Positions 53,914 to 63,896 of a stretch of 64,000 bases of DNA are shown here, in pieces; the stretch's first letter is position 1; every line of letters begins with the position of its first letter. The stretch spans positions 1 to 64,000 of the forward strand of contig NZ_AUZM01000012.1 in NCBI RefSeq assembly GCF_000478195.2. Direction: 5' to 3'. The position numbers were made by a program, and so were the translations under genes. Below the pieces are notes generated by a model. It was not told where the DNA came from. It searched no databases and was given only the letters and a program-made list of their open reading frames with translations. The stretch is from Lyngbya aestuarii BL J (GTDB taxonomy: Bacteria > Cyanobacteriota > Cyanobacteriia > Cyanobacteriales > Microcoleaceae).

Positions 53914-55273
53914 GTGGAAATTTCCCTTGAAAGTTTATGGCATCAGGTCTTAGACCGTCTCCAGGTACAACTCGGTGAGCCGACATTCGACACGTGGATC
54001 AAAACGGCGAGTGCGGAACGACTCGAAAATCATTGTTTGGTAATTCGCACGCCTAATCCTTTTGCTCGCAATTGGTTGCAAAAACACTACAAGGAAATTA
54101 TCGCCGAAGCGGCGCAAGATATTTTGGGCTATCCGGTGGAAATTTACGTGACGACTGAAACACAAACAACGCTTGATCAGGCGAAATCACAACGGGTTTG
54201 GCCGTCTACTGTAGCGGAAACGCCTTCAAATCAACGCCTGAAACCGCCTAATCTTAATTCTAAATATGTGTTTTCTCGGTTTGTGGTTGGGGCAAATAGT
54301 CGTTTGGCTCATGCTGCGGCGTTGGCGGTGGCGGAGTATCCTGGACGAGAGTTTAATCCGTTGTTTTTGTGTGGTGGTGTCGGGTTGGGAAAAACCCATT
54401 TAATGCAAGCAATTGGACATTATCGGATTGAAATTAATCCTGATGCTAAGGAGATCGGAAGTTTCTACCGAAAAGTTTACAAATGATTTAATTGCGGCGA
54501 TTCGTAAAGATAGTATGCAAAGTTTCCGCGATCATTATCGGGCGGCTGATGTGTTGTTGGTCGATGATATTCAGTTTATTGAAGGAAAAGAATACACTCA
54601 AGAGGAATTTTTTCATACGTTTAATACGTTGCATGAAGCGGGAAAACAAGTGGTTCTCGCGTCTGACCGTCCTCCGAATCAAATTCCTCGGTTACAAGAA
54701 CGGTTGTGTTCTCGCTTTTCGATGGGGTTAGTGGCTGATATTCAACCGCCTGACTTGGAAACGCGGATGGCAATTTTGCAGAAAAAAGCCGAGTATGAAA
54801 ATGTTCGTCTTTCTGAAGGGGTGGTTGAATATATTGCAACTCGTTACACGTCTAATATTCGAGAATTGGAAGGGGCATTAATTCGGGCGGTTGCTTATAC
54901 TTCGATTTCGGGTTTACCGATGACAGTCGAAAGTATTGCCCCGGTTTTGAGTCCGGCTGAACAACCTCAAGAATCTTCCCCGGAAGCGGTGATTCAAATT
55001 GTTGCTGAAACGTTTAAAGTCTCTGTTGAGGATTTGAAAGGGACGTCTAGACGGCGAGAAATTAGTCTAGCCCGTCAGGTGGCAATGTATTTGATGCGAC
55101 AACATACGGATTTGAGTTTGCCGAAAATTGGGGAATTATTTGGGGGAAAAGACCACACCACGGTTATGTATTCCTGTGAAAAAATTACTCAATTACGCAA
55201 TAAGGATTTAGAGTTAGCCCAAACGCTCCGACAGTTAAGCGATCAAATTAATTATACCAGTCGCTATCATTAG
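53914..55273 (+). pseudogene. dnaA: dnaA, split by a +1 frameshift (replication initiator)
   Basis: The first frame (53914-54486) has the DnaA N terminus SLWHQVLDRLQVQLGEPTFDTWI and the AAA+ start YVFSRFVVGANSRLAHAA, with Walker [14 protein letters not shown]. The second frame (to 55273) resumes with [32 protein letters not shown] (Walker B) and the DNA-binding tail [15 protein letters not shown]. Homologues read DAK-IFY-VSTEKF; here ten bases replace the nine expected, a +1 shift. DnaA is essential, so a true break is unlikely; a sequencing or assembly error is suspected. GTG start with GGAAGGA upstream. Confidence 0.9.
54452..54461 (+). other. Ten-base adapter-like sequence at the dnaA frameshift
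   Basis: AGATCGGAAG sits exactly where the dnaA frame breaks. It equals the first ten bases of the common Illumina read-through adapter. It replaces the expected IFY codons. This suggests leftover adapter in the assembly and not a biological insertion. Confidence 0.7.
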
Positions 55274-55307
55274 CACCACAAAGACAGGGAACAGGCAATA
55301 GGCAACC

Positions 55308-55415
55308 CGCTCTTTAGTTGAATAAAAAGTCAAGCGCGTAGCCGAATTACCCCTAATACATCCTCTTCCATCTTACCGAAAATTCCCCCAATTGTCAATA
55401 TGTTTGATGGCGCCG
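55308..55415 (+). repeat. 108-bp direct repeat, copy 1
   Basis: 108 bases identical to 55449-55556 except one base (G at 55334, A at 55475). The unit begins CGCTCTTTAGTTGAAT and ends TGTTTGATGGCGCCG; the spacing is 141 bases. Intergenic, after dnaA. No protein or known element recognised. Confidence 0.9.
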
Positions 55416-55448
55416 GGAGCGAACACTGGAACACCGGAACAGGGGACT

Positions 55449-55556
55449 CGCTCTTTAGTTGAATAAAAAGTCAAACGCGTAGCCGAATTACCCCTAATAC
55501 ATCCTCTTCCATCTTACCGAAAATTCCCCCAATTGTCAATATGTTTGATGGCGCCG
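55449..55556 (+). repeat. 108-bp direct repeat, copy 2
   Basis: Second copy, 107 of 108 bases identical to copy 1. The two copies are separated by 33 unrelated bases. A third palindromic repeat follows directly at 55566. Such a near-perfect tandem can be biological or an assembly duplication. Confidence 0.9.
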
Positions 55557-55565
55557 CCAGTCGTT

Positions 55566-55626
55566 GTAGGGGCTGGTTTATAGTCAATCGATCATCTCCC
55601 AGAGACAAATTCTATAAACCCGCCCC
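55566..55626. repeat. GTAGGGGCTGGTTTATA palindrome
   Basis: GTAGGGGCTGGTTTATA pairs with TATAAACCCGCCCC (with one mismatch) across about 30 bases. Third member of the set at 29932 and 47991; it is followed by GGTTTTTCTC. It lies between dnaA and the convergent low-complexity gene. Confidence 0.65.
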
Positions 55627-55660
55627 AGTCGGTTTTTCTCGGGGGAAATCTTCTCAAAAA

Positions 55661-56650
55661 CTACTGAGGAGGCTTCACTTCTAAAATTCCAGAAGTTGAA
55701 AATACTACTTCAAATTGGGCAGCCGGGTCAGTCGAGGCAGCGTCAGACTTCACTAACTCAGGAAGGGGTGTATTCTCAACGTTATTCTTTGCCACTTGAG
55801 ATTTTGGTTCGTATCCGATAATCTCACCCTCGCTGTTGAGTTTCACCACATAAGCAGACTCTCCATCAACCGGCGAAGTCCAAGTGGAGTCAATTTGATT
55901 ATAGAGACTCTGGCTTAACTGGGTTGTATCGACTTCTTCTGGGGCTGCTGCGGTCATTGTCTCTTCTGGGGTTGCTGTTTCGGGAGTCGATGCAGCAATT
56001 TCACTGTCTGGTGTTTCAGCAACGGGGTTAAGGGTATCCGGTTGAGTCGGTGGGGTTGCTACGGGGTCAGTCTCTACCGGGGGTTGAGTTTCCTCTACGC
56101 TGGGTGAAGAAGTTACAGCAGGTAGCCCTGATGGTGAGGTTGATGCTTCGGGGGGAGAAACGGTTGCATCGGTTGTCGGTGCGGTTGTTTCTATTTCTAT
56201 TTCTGTTTCTGGGGTTAGGGTTGAAGTCGTTGAACCTGCTGTGGGATCGGTAATATCGGGTTCGCTGATTTCCATTTCAGAGTCTGGAGTGGCAATCTCA
56301 CTGTCTGTCTCAGAGTCTGGGGTTGGAATGACAATCTCGCTGTCTGTCTCTGTTGTCGGTGTTACTGGAGTTTCAGTCTCTAGATCTTCGACAACAACGA
56401 TAGAACTGGTATCGGTTGATGTTGGGGTGAGTGATTCTATCTCCTCACTTTGGCTGGCGATTTCTTCGGGTGAAGGACTCGCTAACAAAGAACCGACTAA
56501 GGTTGCGAATATGATGGCAACTAAAGCAACCAGTGAGGAGGTTTTAACTGCGGGAGGGAGTTCAGATGTGCCGATTGATTTCACTGGAGATAAATGACTT
56601 GAGTGTTGGGCTTCGGTCGGATTAGAGGAGGATTCATATTTTGTCTGCAT
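55661..56650 (-). CDS. Anchored low-complexity protein with TonB-like C terminus, 329 aa
   Basis: One membrane segment (TSSLVALVAIIFATLVGSLLA) near residues 39-59. Then about 180 residues almost wholly Thr, Pro, Glu, Ser, Asp and Val (for example PDSETDSEIATPDSEM repeated). The C-terminal 85 residues are globular: LYNQIDSTWTSP, SAYVVKLNSEGEIIGYEPKSQ and FEVVFSTSGILEV, which resembles a TonB/TolA-type C-terminal domain. A periplasm-spanning energy or scaffold protein is plausible. The acidic repeats vary and are probably fast-evolving. Confidence 0.65.
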   Translation of the reverse strand: MQTKYESSSNPTEAQHSSHLSPVKSIGTSELPPAVKTSSLVALVAIIFATLVGSLLASPSPEEIASQSEEIESLTPTSTDTSSIVVVEDLETETPVTPTTETDSEIVIPTPDSETDSEIATPDSEMEISEPDITDPTAGSTTSTLTPETEIEIETTAPTTDATVSPPEASTSPSGLPAVTSSPSVEETQPPVETDPVATPPTQPDTLNPVAETPDSEIAASTPETATPEETMTAAAPEEVDTTQLSQSLYNQIDSTWTSPVDGESAYVVKLNSEGEIIGYEPKSQVAKNNVENTPLPELVKSDAASTDPAAQFEVVFSTSGILEVKPPQ

Positions 56651-57012
56651 ACTTGATACCTCTGCGGTTCTAACATAAGAATTGGATAATATTCTTACAT
56701 AAAACTGGCCCCATTCTAATCTGTTTTTGGACTGGTTTTCTGCGATTTTAATTTTTGATGTTCTGATTGTTTATCAAATCGATGATTGTTAAAGTTATCT
56801 ATGATACAAATTATGGCAACATGGCGTTCGTTGCGATCGCTGTTTCCAGATCGTTAAGATGCTTATATTGAGCTAATTTCGCTCTATTACTCGGAGTCTG
56901 GCTTTCCTGAAAGTTGAAAACAATTTACCCCCAGACTCTCGATATTACAGATCAACTTTGTCTGTTTGACACCCGGCTTTGCCCAGATAACACTTTAAGG
57001 AATTATTTATTT
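56651..57012. other. Intergenic region, nothing assigned
   Basis: 362 bases, AT-rich. One HIP1 octamer near 56836. No RNA gene, palindromic element or small ORF is supported. It probably contains the promoter of the TonB-like gene. Confidence 0.55.
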
Positions 57013-57195
57013 TTAGTCTTTCCACAAACTCGCTTCGTGGGGAATGAAGTCAGTAGAAATCACAGACATCGGTAGTATCGCAATCGGAAGTAATCCCATC
57101 GACAAAGAATTTAACACGATGATGATCACCAGGCTGAGGCGATCACCCCGCTTGGACTCAATTCGATAACACTTTAACTGTTCTTGAGTATTCAT
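57013..57195 (-). CDS. Small membrane protein, unknown, 60 aa
   Basis: MNTQEQLKCYRIESKRGDR, then one or two hydrophobic segments (LSLVIIIVLNSLSMGLLPIAILPMSV) and a short polar tail. A GAGG lies three bases before the ATG. No recognised family. It could be a real small membrane protein or a chance frame; the strongly hydrophobic block supports the former. Confidence 0.42.
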   Translation of the reverse strand: MNTQEQLKCYRIESKRGDRLSLVIIIVLNSLSMGLLPIAILPMSVISTDFIPHEASLWKD

Positions 57196-57348
57196 GCCTC
57201 GATCCCCTTGCTGCTGTCATCTATGACTCTTTACTTAGTTTATCAATTTTTTGTAGCTTAGAATACAGAATTTAAAATCTGTTACAAAAGATACTTTTTG
57301 ACAAAATAAAGAGACAGAAGTGATCACAACTGTCTCCCGATCCTCAAC

Positions 57349-58794
57349 TCATCGATGCCAGACTGTTTCTCCCCCCGGACGATCAATTAAAGTAATTCCG
57401 GCTTCTTTTAAGCGATCGCGAATTTGATCGCCTTCGGCATAATTTTTAGCTTTGCGGGCAGCCAGACGCTGTTGAACTAAGTCTTCGATCTCCTGATCGC
57501 TTAACCCTGGTGTGGTATCTGTTGAAGTTTCTTCCGCGTCAACTTCCAACCCCAACACCGAAGCGAGTTGTACCAAAGTCCACCAGGTTTGTTGAATTTG
57601 TTTGAGGGGAGTTTCGGTTTTACCTTCGTGAGTAAGAACGTTACCTTCTTTGCGTAACTCCTTCGCCAATTCAAATAAAACCGCCAAACCCCCTGGCGTG
57701 TTAAAATCGTCATCCATTGCAGTTTGGAAGCGTTCAACGGCTTCTGAATGCAGAGCGGGCGGCTTTTCGTGATCATCCCACCCTCCCAATTTCTCGCCGT
57801 ATTGAGATTTAAACAACAACCCTTCTTTTAAAGTATTCCAACCATTTTCCGCTGATGCGATCGCGTCATTCGTAAAATCTAAAGGCTTACGATAACTTGC
57901 TCCCAACACAAATAACCGAATCACCATCGGATCAACCGTTTCCAGCAATTGACGAATTGTGGTAAAATTTCCCAAAGACTTTGACATCTTTTCACCACTA
58001 ACGGTCACAAACCCATTGTGCATCCAAAAACGAGCCAAGGGTTCACAGTTCGCCGCTTCTGACTGAGCAATTTCGTTTTCATGGTGAGGAAAGATTAAAT
58101 CTCCACCGCCCCCGTGAATGTCAATGGTTGCGCCCAAGAGTCGCCGTACCATTGCAGAACATTCGATATGCCAACCGGGGCGCCCTTCTCCCCAAGGAGA
58201 CTTCCAAGCTGGTTCTCCGGGTTTTGCGGCTTTCCAAAGGGCAAAGTCAGAGGAATGTTTCTTTTCGCCTTCAGCCCCCGAAACTCGCCCACTGGCGCCT
58301 GCTTGAAGTTGATCTTGTTTGCGCCCGGAGAGTTTACCGTATTCGGGGAATTTTTCTACATTGTAAAAAACATCGCCTTTGCTGGCGTAAGCATACCCTT
58401 TTTTTTCAAGTTGTTGAATAAGTTGATAAATTTCAGAAATATTATCAGTAGCGCGAGGATAAGCATCGGCATCTCGAATGTTTAAACGCCGGAGATCTTC
58501 AAAATAAGCTTCGATAAAGCGTTCAGAGACAGCTTCCATTGAGGAGTTTTCTTTTTTTGCCCGGTTGAGAATTTTATCGTCAATATCGGTAAAGTTTTGA
58601 ACGTATTTGACGGTATATCCTATCCATTCTAAATAACGGCGAACCACATCCCAAAAAATATAAGAACGGGCATGACCCAAATGGCAATAGTCATAAACTG
58701 TGACTCCGCAGCAATACATTTTAACTTGTTGGGGTTCTAGAGGAGTAAAGGTTTCTTTTGTGCGGGTTTGGGTGTTATAAATTTTAAGATTCAT
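57349..58794 (-). CDS. cysS: Cysteinyl-tRNA synthetase
   Basis: Class I synthetase, 481 residues. The HIGH-like motif is LGHARSYIFWD, the KMSKS motif MSKSLGNFTT, and the zinc Cys region is in CCGVTVYD and IECSAMV. The tRNA-binding C terminus ends with LIDRPGGETVWHR. Length is normal. It is last of the sufE-hisI-cysS run. Confidence 0.95.
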   Translation of the reverse strand: MNLKIYNTQTRTKETFTPLEPQQVKMYCCGVTVYDYCHLGHARSYIFWDVVRRYLEWIGYTVKYVQNFTDIDDKILNRAKKENSSMEAVSERFIEAYFEDLRRLNIRDADAYPRATDNISEIYQLIQQLEKKGYAYASKGDVFYNVEKFPEYGKLSGRKQDQLQAGASGRVSGAEGEKKHSSDFALWKAAKPGEPAWKSPWGEGRPGWHIECSAMVRRLLGATIDIHGGGGDLIFPHHENEIAQSEAANCEPLARFWMHNGFVTVSGEKMSKSLGNFTTIRQLLETVDPMVIRLFVLGASYRKPLDFTNDAIASAENGWNTLKEGLLFKSQYGEKLGGWDDHEKPPALHSEAVERFQTAMDDDFNTPGGLAVLFELAKELRKEGNVLTHEGKTETPLKQIQQTWWTLVQLASVLGLEVDAEETSTDTTPGLSDQEIEDLVQQRLAARKAKNYAEGDQIRDRLKEAGITLIDRPGGETVWHR

Positions 58795-58857
58795 TCTTTA
58801 TAGTAACAAGTTAAGAGTTAACAATTAAGGTTTAAATTGAGTTCTTGAAGATAAATT

Positions 58858-59223
58858 TCAGTCTTTAATTTCTCTAGAAGATTTGAGCGGAACAGAATTA
58901 AAAAAACAACTTCTAACTCCGGTATGACAGGCGATATCTCCAACTTGCTCGATTTTAATTAACAATACATCTGCATCACAATCGTAGTAGAGTTCTTTCA
59001 CAATTTGAATATGCCCGGATGTTGCTCCTTTGTGCCAAAGTTCAGCCCGAGAACGACTCCAATAGTGAACTTCTCCGGTTTCGAGGGTTTTTTTCAGCGC
59101 TTCGAGATTCATCCAAGCCATCATTAAAACGGTATGATCGTGATAGTCTTGGGCGATGGCTGGAATTAATCCTTGGTCGTTAAATTTTAGGGTTTCTATC
59201 CACAAATAATCTTGATTGATCAT
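58858..59223 (-). CDS. hisI: Phosphoribosyl-AMP cyclohydrolase, monofunctional
   Basis: Histidine pathway enzyme, 121 residues. Motifs: [50 protein letters not shown] (metal Asp) and [11 protein letters not shown] (zinc Cys). The HisE pyrophosphohydrolase half, fused in many bacteria, is absent here. It lies 50 bases after sufE and 63 before cysS on the same strand. Confidence 0.9.
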   Translation of the reverse strand: MINQDYLWIETLKFNDQGLIPAIAQDYHDHTVLMMAWMNLEALKKTLETGEVHYWSRSRAELWHKGATSGHIQIVKELYYDCDADVLLIKIEQVGDIACHTGVRSCFFNSVPLKSSREIKD

Positions 59224-59272
59224 CTTTTATTCAACAAGAGCAGCCCGAGGAGGAATGAGGAGTTAAAGTCAA

Positions 59273-59704
59273 TTAGCTTTGAGTGGCGATCGCTTTTTGC
59301 TGCATCGTTTTAAAGATGTTATAAAATCCGTTCGCGCGGGAAGGAGTGAGACTGGCTTGTAAGCCGGTTTCTTGAATAAAGTCGGGGGCTATTTTTTCGA
59401 TTTCTGCACTCTCAAGCCCATTTAAACCCCGAATTAATAAGGCGACTAATCCTTTGGTGAGTTGGGAATCTGAGTCTCCTTGAAATTGTACTTTACCGTT
59501 TTCATCTAAATCGGCAATCACGTAAACTTGAGAGACACAGCCGGGAACTTTATTGTCTGGAATTTTAGCATCAGCCGGAAATTCGGACAATTTTTGAGCT
59601 AGTGTGATCAGTTGTTCGTAGCGCAGTTTATTGGAGGATGCACGTTTGAACCGTTGAACAATGCGATCGAGCGATGGCGGTAGGGGTGTTGCAGTTGATG
59701 ACAT
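59273..59704 (-). CDS. sufE: SufE-family sulphur acceptor
   Basis: Accepts sulphur from SufS cysteine desulphurase for Fe-S cluster assembly. The active Cys is in PDNKVPGCVSQVY; the rest (RYEQLITLAQKLSEFP, LIRGLNGLES, SRANGFYNIFKTMQQK) fits the SufE fold. The ATG at 59704 gives 143 residues; an upstream ATG at 59728 adds eight. First of the sufE-hisI-cysS run. Confidence 0.88.
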   Translation of the reverse strand: MSSTATPLPPSLDRIVQRFKRASSNKLRYEQLITLAQKLSEFPADAKIPDNKVPGCVSQVYVIADLDENGKVQFQGDSDSQLTKGLVALLIRGLNGLESAEIEKIAPDFIQETGLQASLTPSRANGFYNIFKTMQQKAIATQS

Positions 59705-59820
59705 GATAGGCAATAAAATAGACCTCATCTATTCTCAGTCTAACTGAAAGCGGGGACGGGGACGGTAGGAAATTGCACGAATTGTCAGAAAAAAAGATGC
59801 ACTCCAGGGGTCGGGAGAGT

Positions 59821-62439
59821 TTAGGAACAGATAGAAGGATTAACCTTTAAACTGAAGTCAGACTGACGAAGCAATTGAGTGATTTCAATGGCGGGAACCG
59901 GGGGACAGAAGTAATAGCCTTGGGCGAGATCGCAGTGAATGGAACGTAAAAATGACAGTTGTTGAGGTGTTTCTACCCCTTCGGCAACGACTTGTAGTTT
60001 GAGTCCCTGGCCGAGTGCGACAATGGTTTGAGCGATCGCCGCATCACTAGAATTTTCCACGATATCTTGGACAAAAGAGCGGTCAATTTTCAGGGTATTC
60101 AAGGGAAAATGCTTGAGAACATTGAGGGAGGAGTAGCCTGTGCCAAAATCATCAATGGTGATGTGCAAGCCCATTTCTCGCAGTTCTTGTAAAGTTTGGA
60201 TGGTAAATTCAACATCCTGCATGGCGGCACTTTCGGTAATTTCTAACTCCAAATATTGAGGATCGATTTCGGTGGCCTCGAGGGTTTGGAGAATAATTTT
60301 GATCAGTTGAGACTGATGAAATTGTCGGGCTGATAAATTAACGGCAATTCGTAGGGGAGGCAAACCTTCAGCCTGCCAAGATTGATGTTGAATACAAGCG
60401 GTTTGTAAGACCCATTGTCCAATCGGTGCAATTAAGCCAATTTCTTCAGCGAGGGGAATGAATTGGTCGGGGGGAACGAAGCCGAGTTTGGGATGTTGCC
60501 AGCGAATTAAGGCTTCTAAACCGACGATCCGGCCTGTGCTGATTTCGACTTGAGGTTGATAATAGAGTAAAAATTCTTCTTGGATTAAAGCCCGTCGTAA
60601 GTCTGCTTCTAGGGTTAATTGGTTGAGGGCTTCATGGTGCATTTCTTCGGCAAACAATTGAGAGTTGTTACGACCTAGCTTTTTGGCGCGATACATGGCG
60701 GCATCGGCGTGCTTGAGTAGGGTTTGGGCGTCTTCAGCATCATCGGGACACAGGGCGATACCTAGACTGGCGGTGACATACAGTTCTTGATTGTCGATCA
60801 CGAAGGGAATACTAAGTTTATCGAGTATTTTTTGAGCAATTTTGGTGATTTCGTCGGTAGAGGCCAGATGAGGGAAAAGTAGGGTGAATTCATCTCCCCC
60901 CCAACGGGCAATGGTGTCACAGTTTCGTAAACATTGCTTGAGACGGGTGGCGACTTGCTGCAATAGCTGATCTCCAGTGGCGTGGCCGAGGGTATCGTTA
61001 ATCACTTTAAAGCGATCGAGATCTAAAAAGGCGACCCCTAAAAGTTCTGGTTGTTGTTTGCTGTTGGCGAGGGCGAGGGCGAGTTGTTCGTCAAACAGGA
61101 GACGGTTGGGAAGCCGAGTCAGGGCATCGTGGCAGGCTTGATAACGTATAATGGATTCGACTCGTTTTTGAGCGATCGCCATGTATAGATGAAGGCTGAT
61201 GGCAAGAGCGAGTTTGAGTTCTTGAGAACTCCAAGTCGGATTTTGGTCAAATTTTTGTTCTCGCCACACTTCAAAGGAGGCACGGGGCATTTGATGGCGT
61301 TCGTCCTGACTGTAATGACCAGCCCAGTAAATGTCGCTGTTGTAGCCGTTGCGAAAGATCGTTAGACAGCCGACTTGTTGGTGGTGAAACTGGATGGGAA
61401 TCAGGGCAATTGAACGAATATTGGTTCTCTCAAACGCATTGGCGATTGTGCTGAGATGGGGATTGGCTTGTAATTGGGTGATGGTGATCACTTGATGATT
61501 TTGTTCTCCGAGATTCCAGGAGGTGGCTGGAGAATTCTGAAGTTGTTGGTAATGGTGTTGCCATTGTTCAATTGATTCTGTTTCGGGTAGTTTGGCATCG
61601 AGTTTTCCGAGGGGATGAATAAAATTTTGCCATTGAGGGATTTCTTCGAGGAAGGGTTGACAAGGTTGCTCTCCGGTGATGTACAGTTGGGCGGGGATAC
61701 CTGTCGGTTCCGCTACGATGTATAATCGACCTCCTGAACCGTTGAGGGCGGCTACAGCTTCTTCTAGGACGCGCTGGCGAATTTGATTGACGGAAAGGGG
61801 ACAGTGAAGCAGTTGACTGACTTGATTGATGATCGCTTCATAACGGGCTTGTTCTCGGGTGCGACGGAGAAGGTCTGACTGAGAGATGGCAATGGAGACT
61901 TGATCGACGATCAGTTGAATGATTTGGAGTTCTCGCGGTTTGTAGGGACGAGGTGTTTGATGATGAATGGCGAGTAAGCCCCAGAGGGACTTCCCGTGTA
62001 AAATTGGAGTCACCAGTGAGGCTTGTACACCCATGGCATTGAGATATTTAATATGGCAAGGATCGACCGGGGCGTAGCGAATGTCTTCTTGGGGGAGTTG
62101 TTCTCCGGTGGTTTGACTGTCAAGGTTACTGGTAATTCGGCGTTGCGTGGCGATATCTACAATAACTCGCTGTCTTGCTTTGAGAAAGAGTTGTCGATCA
62201 CGATTGGGAATATCTGTTGCTGGAAACTTCAAGTTTAAGAGCGAAGGAAGACTATTTTCTTCTAGAGACTCAGCAATCACTTCACCACTACCATCGGTAT
62301 CAAAGCGGTAAATTTTGACCCGATCTACCTTTAAAAAGGAACGAATTTCTTCAACTGCTGTATTGAGGATTTCTGACAATTCTAGAGATTGCCGAATCCG
62401 GTTTGTGATTTGATGCAGAAAGTATTCTTGGTGTGGCAT
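59821..62439 (-). CDS. Bilin-type GAF, GAF, GGDEF, EAL signalling protein
   Basis: An 872-residue c-di-GMP protein. GAF1 (about 18-190) is phytochrome-like: FPATDIPNRDRQLF and the DPCHIKYLNAMGV block with Cys128 followed by His, the usual bilin-attachment pair. There is no PAS or PHY domain. GAF2 (about 215-425) lacks this Cys. GGDEF is intact (RWGGDEFTLL, about 513-522) and EAL reads LEALIRWQHP (about 641-650), so both cyclase and phosphodiesterase may be active. Probably a light-sensing regulator of c-di-GMP. Confidence 0.88.
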   Translation of the reverse strand: MPHQEYFLHQITNRIRQSLELSEILNTAVEEIRSFLKVDRVKIYRFDTDGSGEVIAESLEENSLPSLLNLKFPATDIPNRDRQLFLKARQRVIVDIATQRRITSNLDSQTTGEQLPQEDIRYAPVDPCHIKYLNAMGVQASLVTPILHGKSLWGLLAIHHQTPRPYKPRELQIIQLIVDQVSIAISQSDLLRRTREQARYEAIINQVSQLLHCPLSVNQIRQRVLEEAVAALNGSGGRLYIVAEPTGIPAQLYITGEQPCQPFLEEIPQWQNFIHPLGKLDAKLPETESIEQWQHHYQQLQNSPATSWNLGEQNHQVITITQLQANPHLSTIANAFERTNIRSIALIPIQFHHQQVGCLTIFRNGYNSDIYWAGHYSQDERHQMPRASFEVWREQKFDQNPTWSSQELKLALAISLHLYMAIAQKRVESIIRYQACHDALTRLPNRLLFDEQLALALANSKQQPELLGVAFLDLDRFKVINDTLGHATGDQLLQQVATRLKQCLRNCDTIARWGGDEFTLLFPHLASTDEITKIAQKILDKLSIPFVIDNQELYVTASLGIALCPDDAEDAQTLLKHADAAMYRAKKLGRNNSQLFAEEMHHEALNQLTLEADLRRALIQEEFLLYYQPQVEISTGRIVGLEALIRWQHPKLGFVPPDQFIPLAEEIGLIAPIGQWVLQTACIQHQSWQAEGLPPLRIAVNLSARQFHQSQLIKIILQTLEATEIDPQYLELEITESAAMQDVEFTIQTLQELREMGLHITIDDFGTGYSSLNVLKHFPLNTLKIDRSFVQDIVENSSDAAIAQTIVALGQGLKLQVVAEGVETPQQLSFLRSIHCDLAQGYYFCPPVPAIEITQLLRQSDFSLKVNPSICS

Positions 62440-62613
62440 TTATGATGTTTTTTGTCTTTAAATAAGGTTTATTTTAGGATTAATTTATTTAAAGCTGAGT
62501 TTATTTTTATATTCTATATGCTATCATTTTTTGAAATTCTGGTCAATTTCTACGCCATTTTGCTCTATTGATCACAAATACTTTATAAAAATTATTGATT
62601 CTTTATATTAAAT

Positions 62614-62641
62614 GAGCCAAGGAGTTTTTTCTCCCCGGCTC
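62614..62641 (-). terminator. Hairpin after hemB
   Basis: GAGCCAAGGAG (62614-62624) and CTCCCCGGCTC (62631-62641) form a stem with a two-base internal mismatch and a six-base loop. It is 33 bases after the hemB stop on the minus strand. The following T-run is weak. Confidence 0.5.
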
Positions 62642-62673
62642 AAAAGTTATTCTATTGTACAATAAAATCAGGT

Positions 62674-63675
<1,002 letters not shown>

Positions 63676-63896
63676 TCAAAAGATGCGTTAAAAGTGTCAA
63701 TTCTGGAGTTAAAAAACTGTGGCTCTAATTGTTCAGTTGATCGTTAAAAACATTAGACAACTGATCGAGATGATCACGGTCTGAACAAGTTCATTATTAT
63801 TACATTTTGCGAATCACTTCAATTCAGTCGATACAATTCAATACAATTTTGTAAATAAGTATGAACATTGATTGACAACAGACCCCTCAGATTCCT

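Noticed and set aside
58095-58485. Overlapping small frames inside cysS
   Set aside because: Shadows of the confident cysS coding frame.
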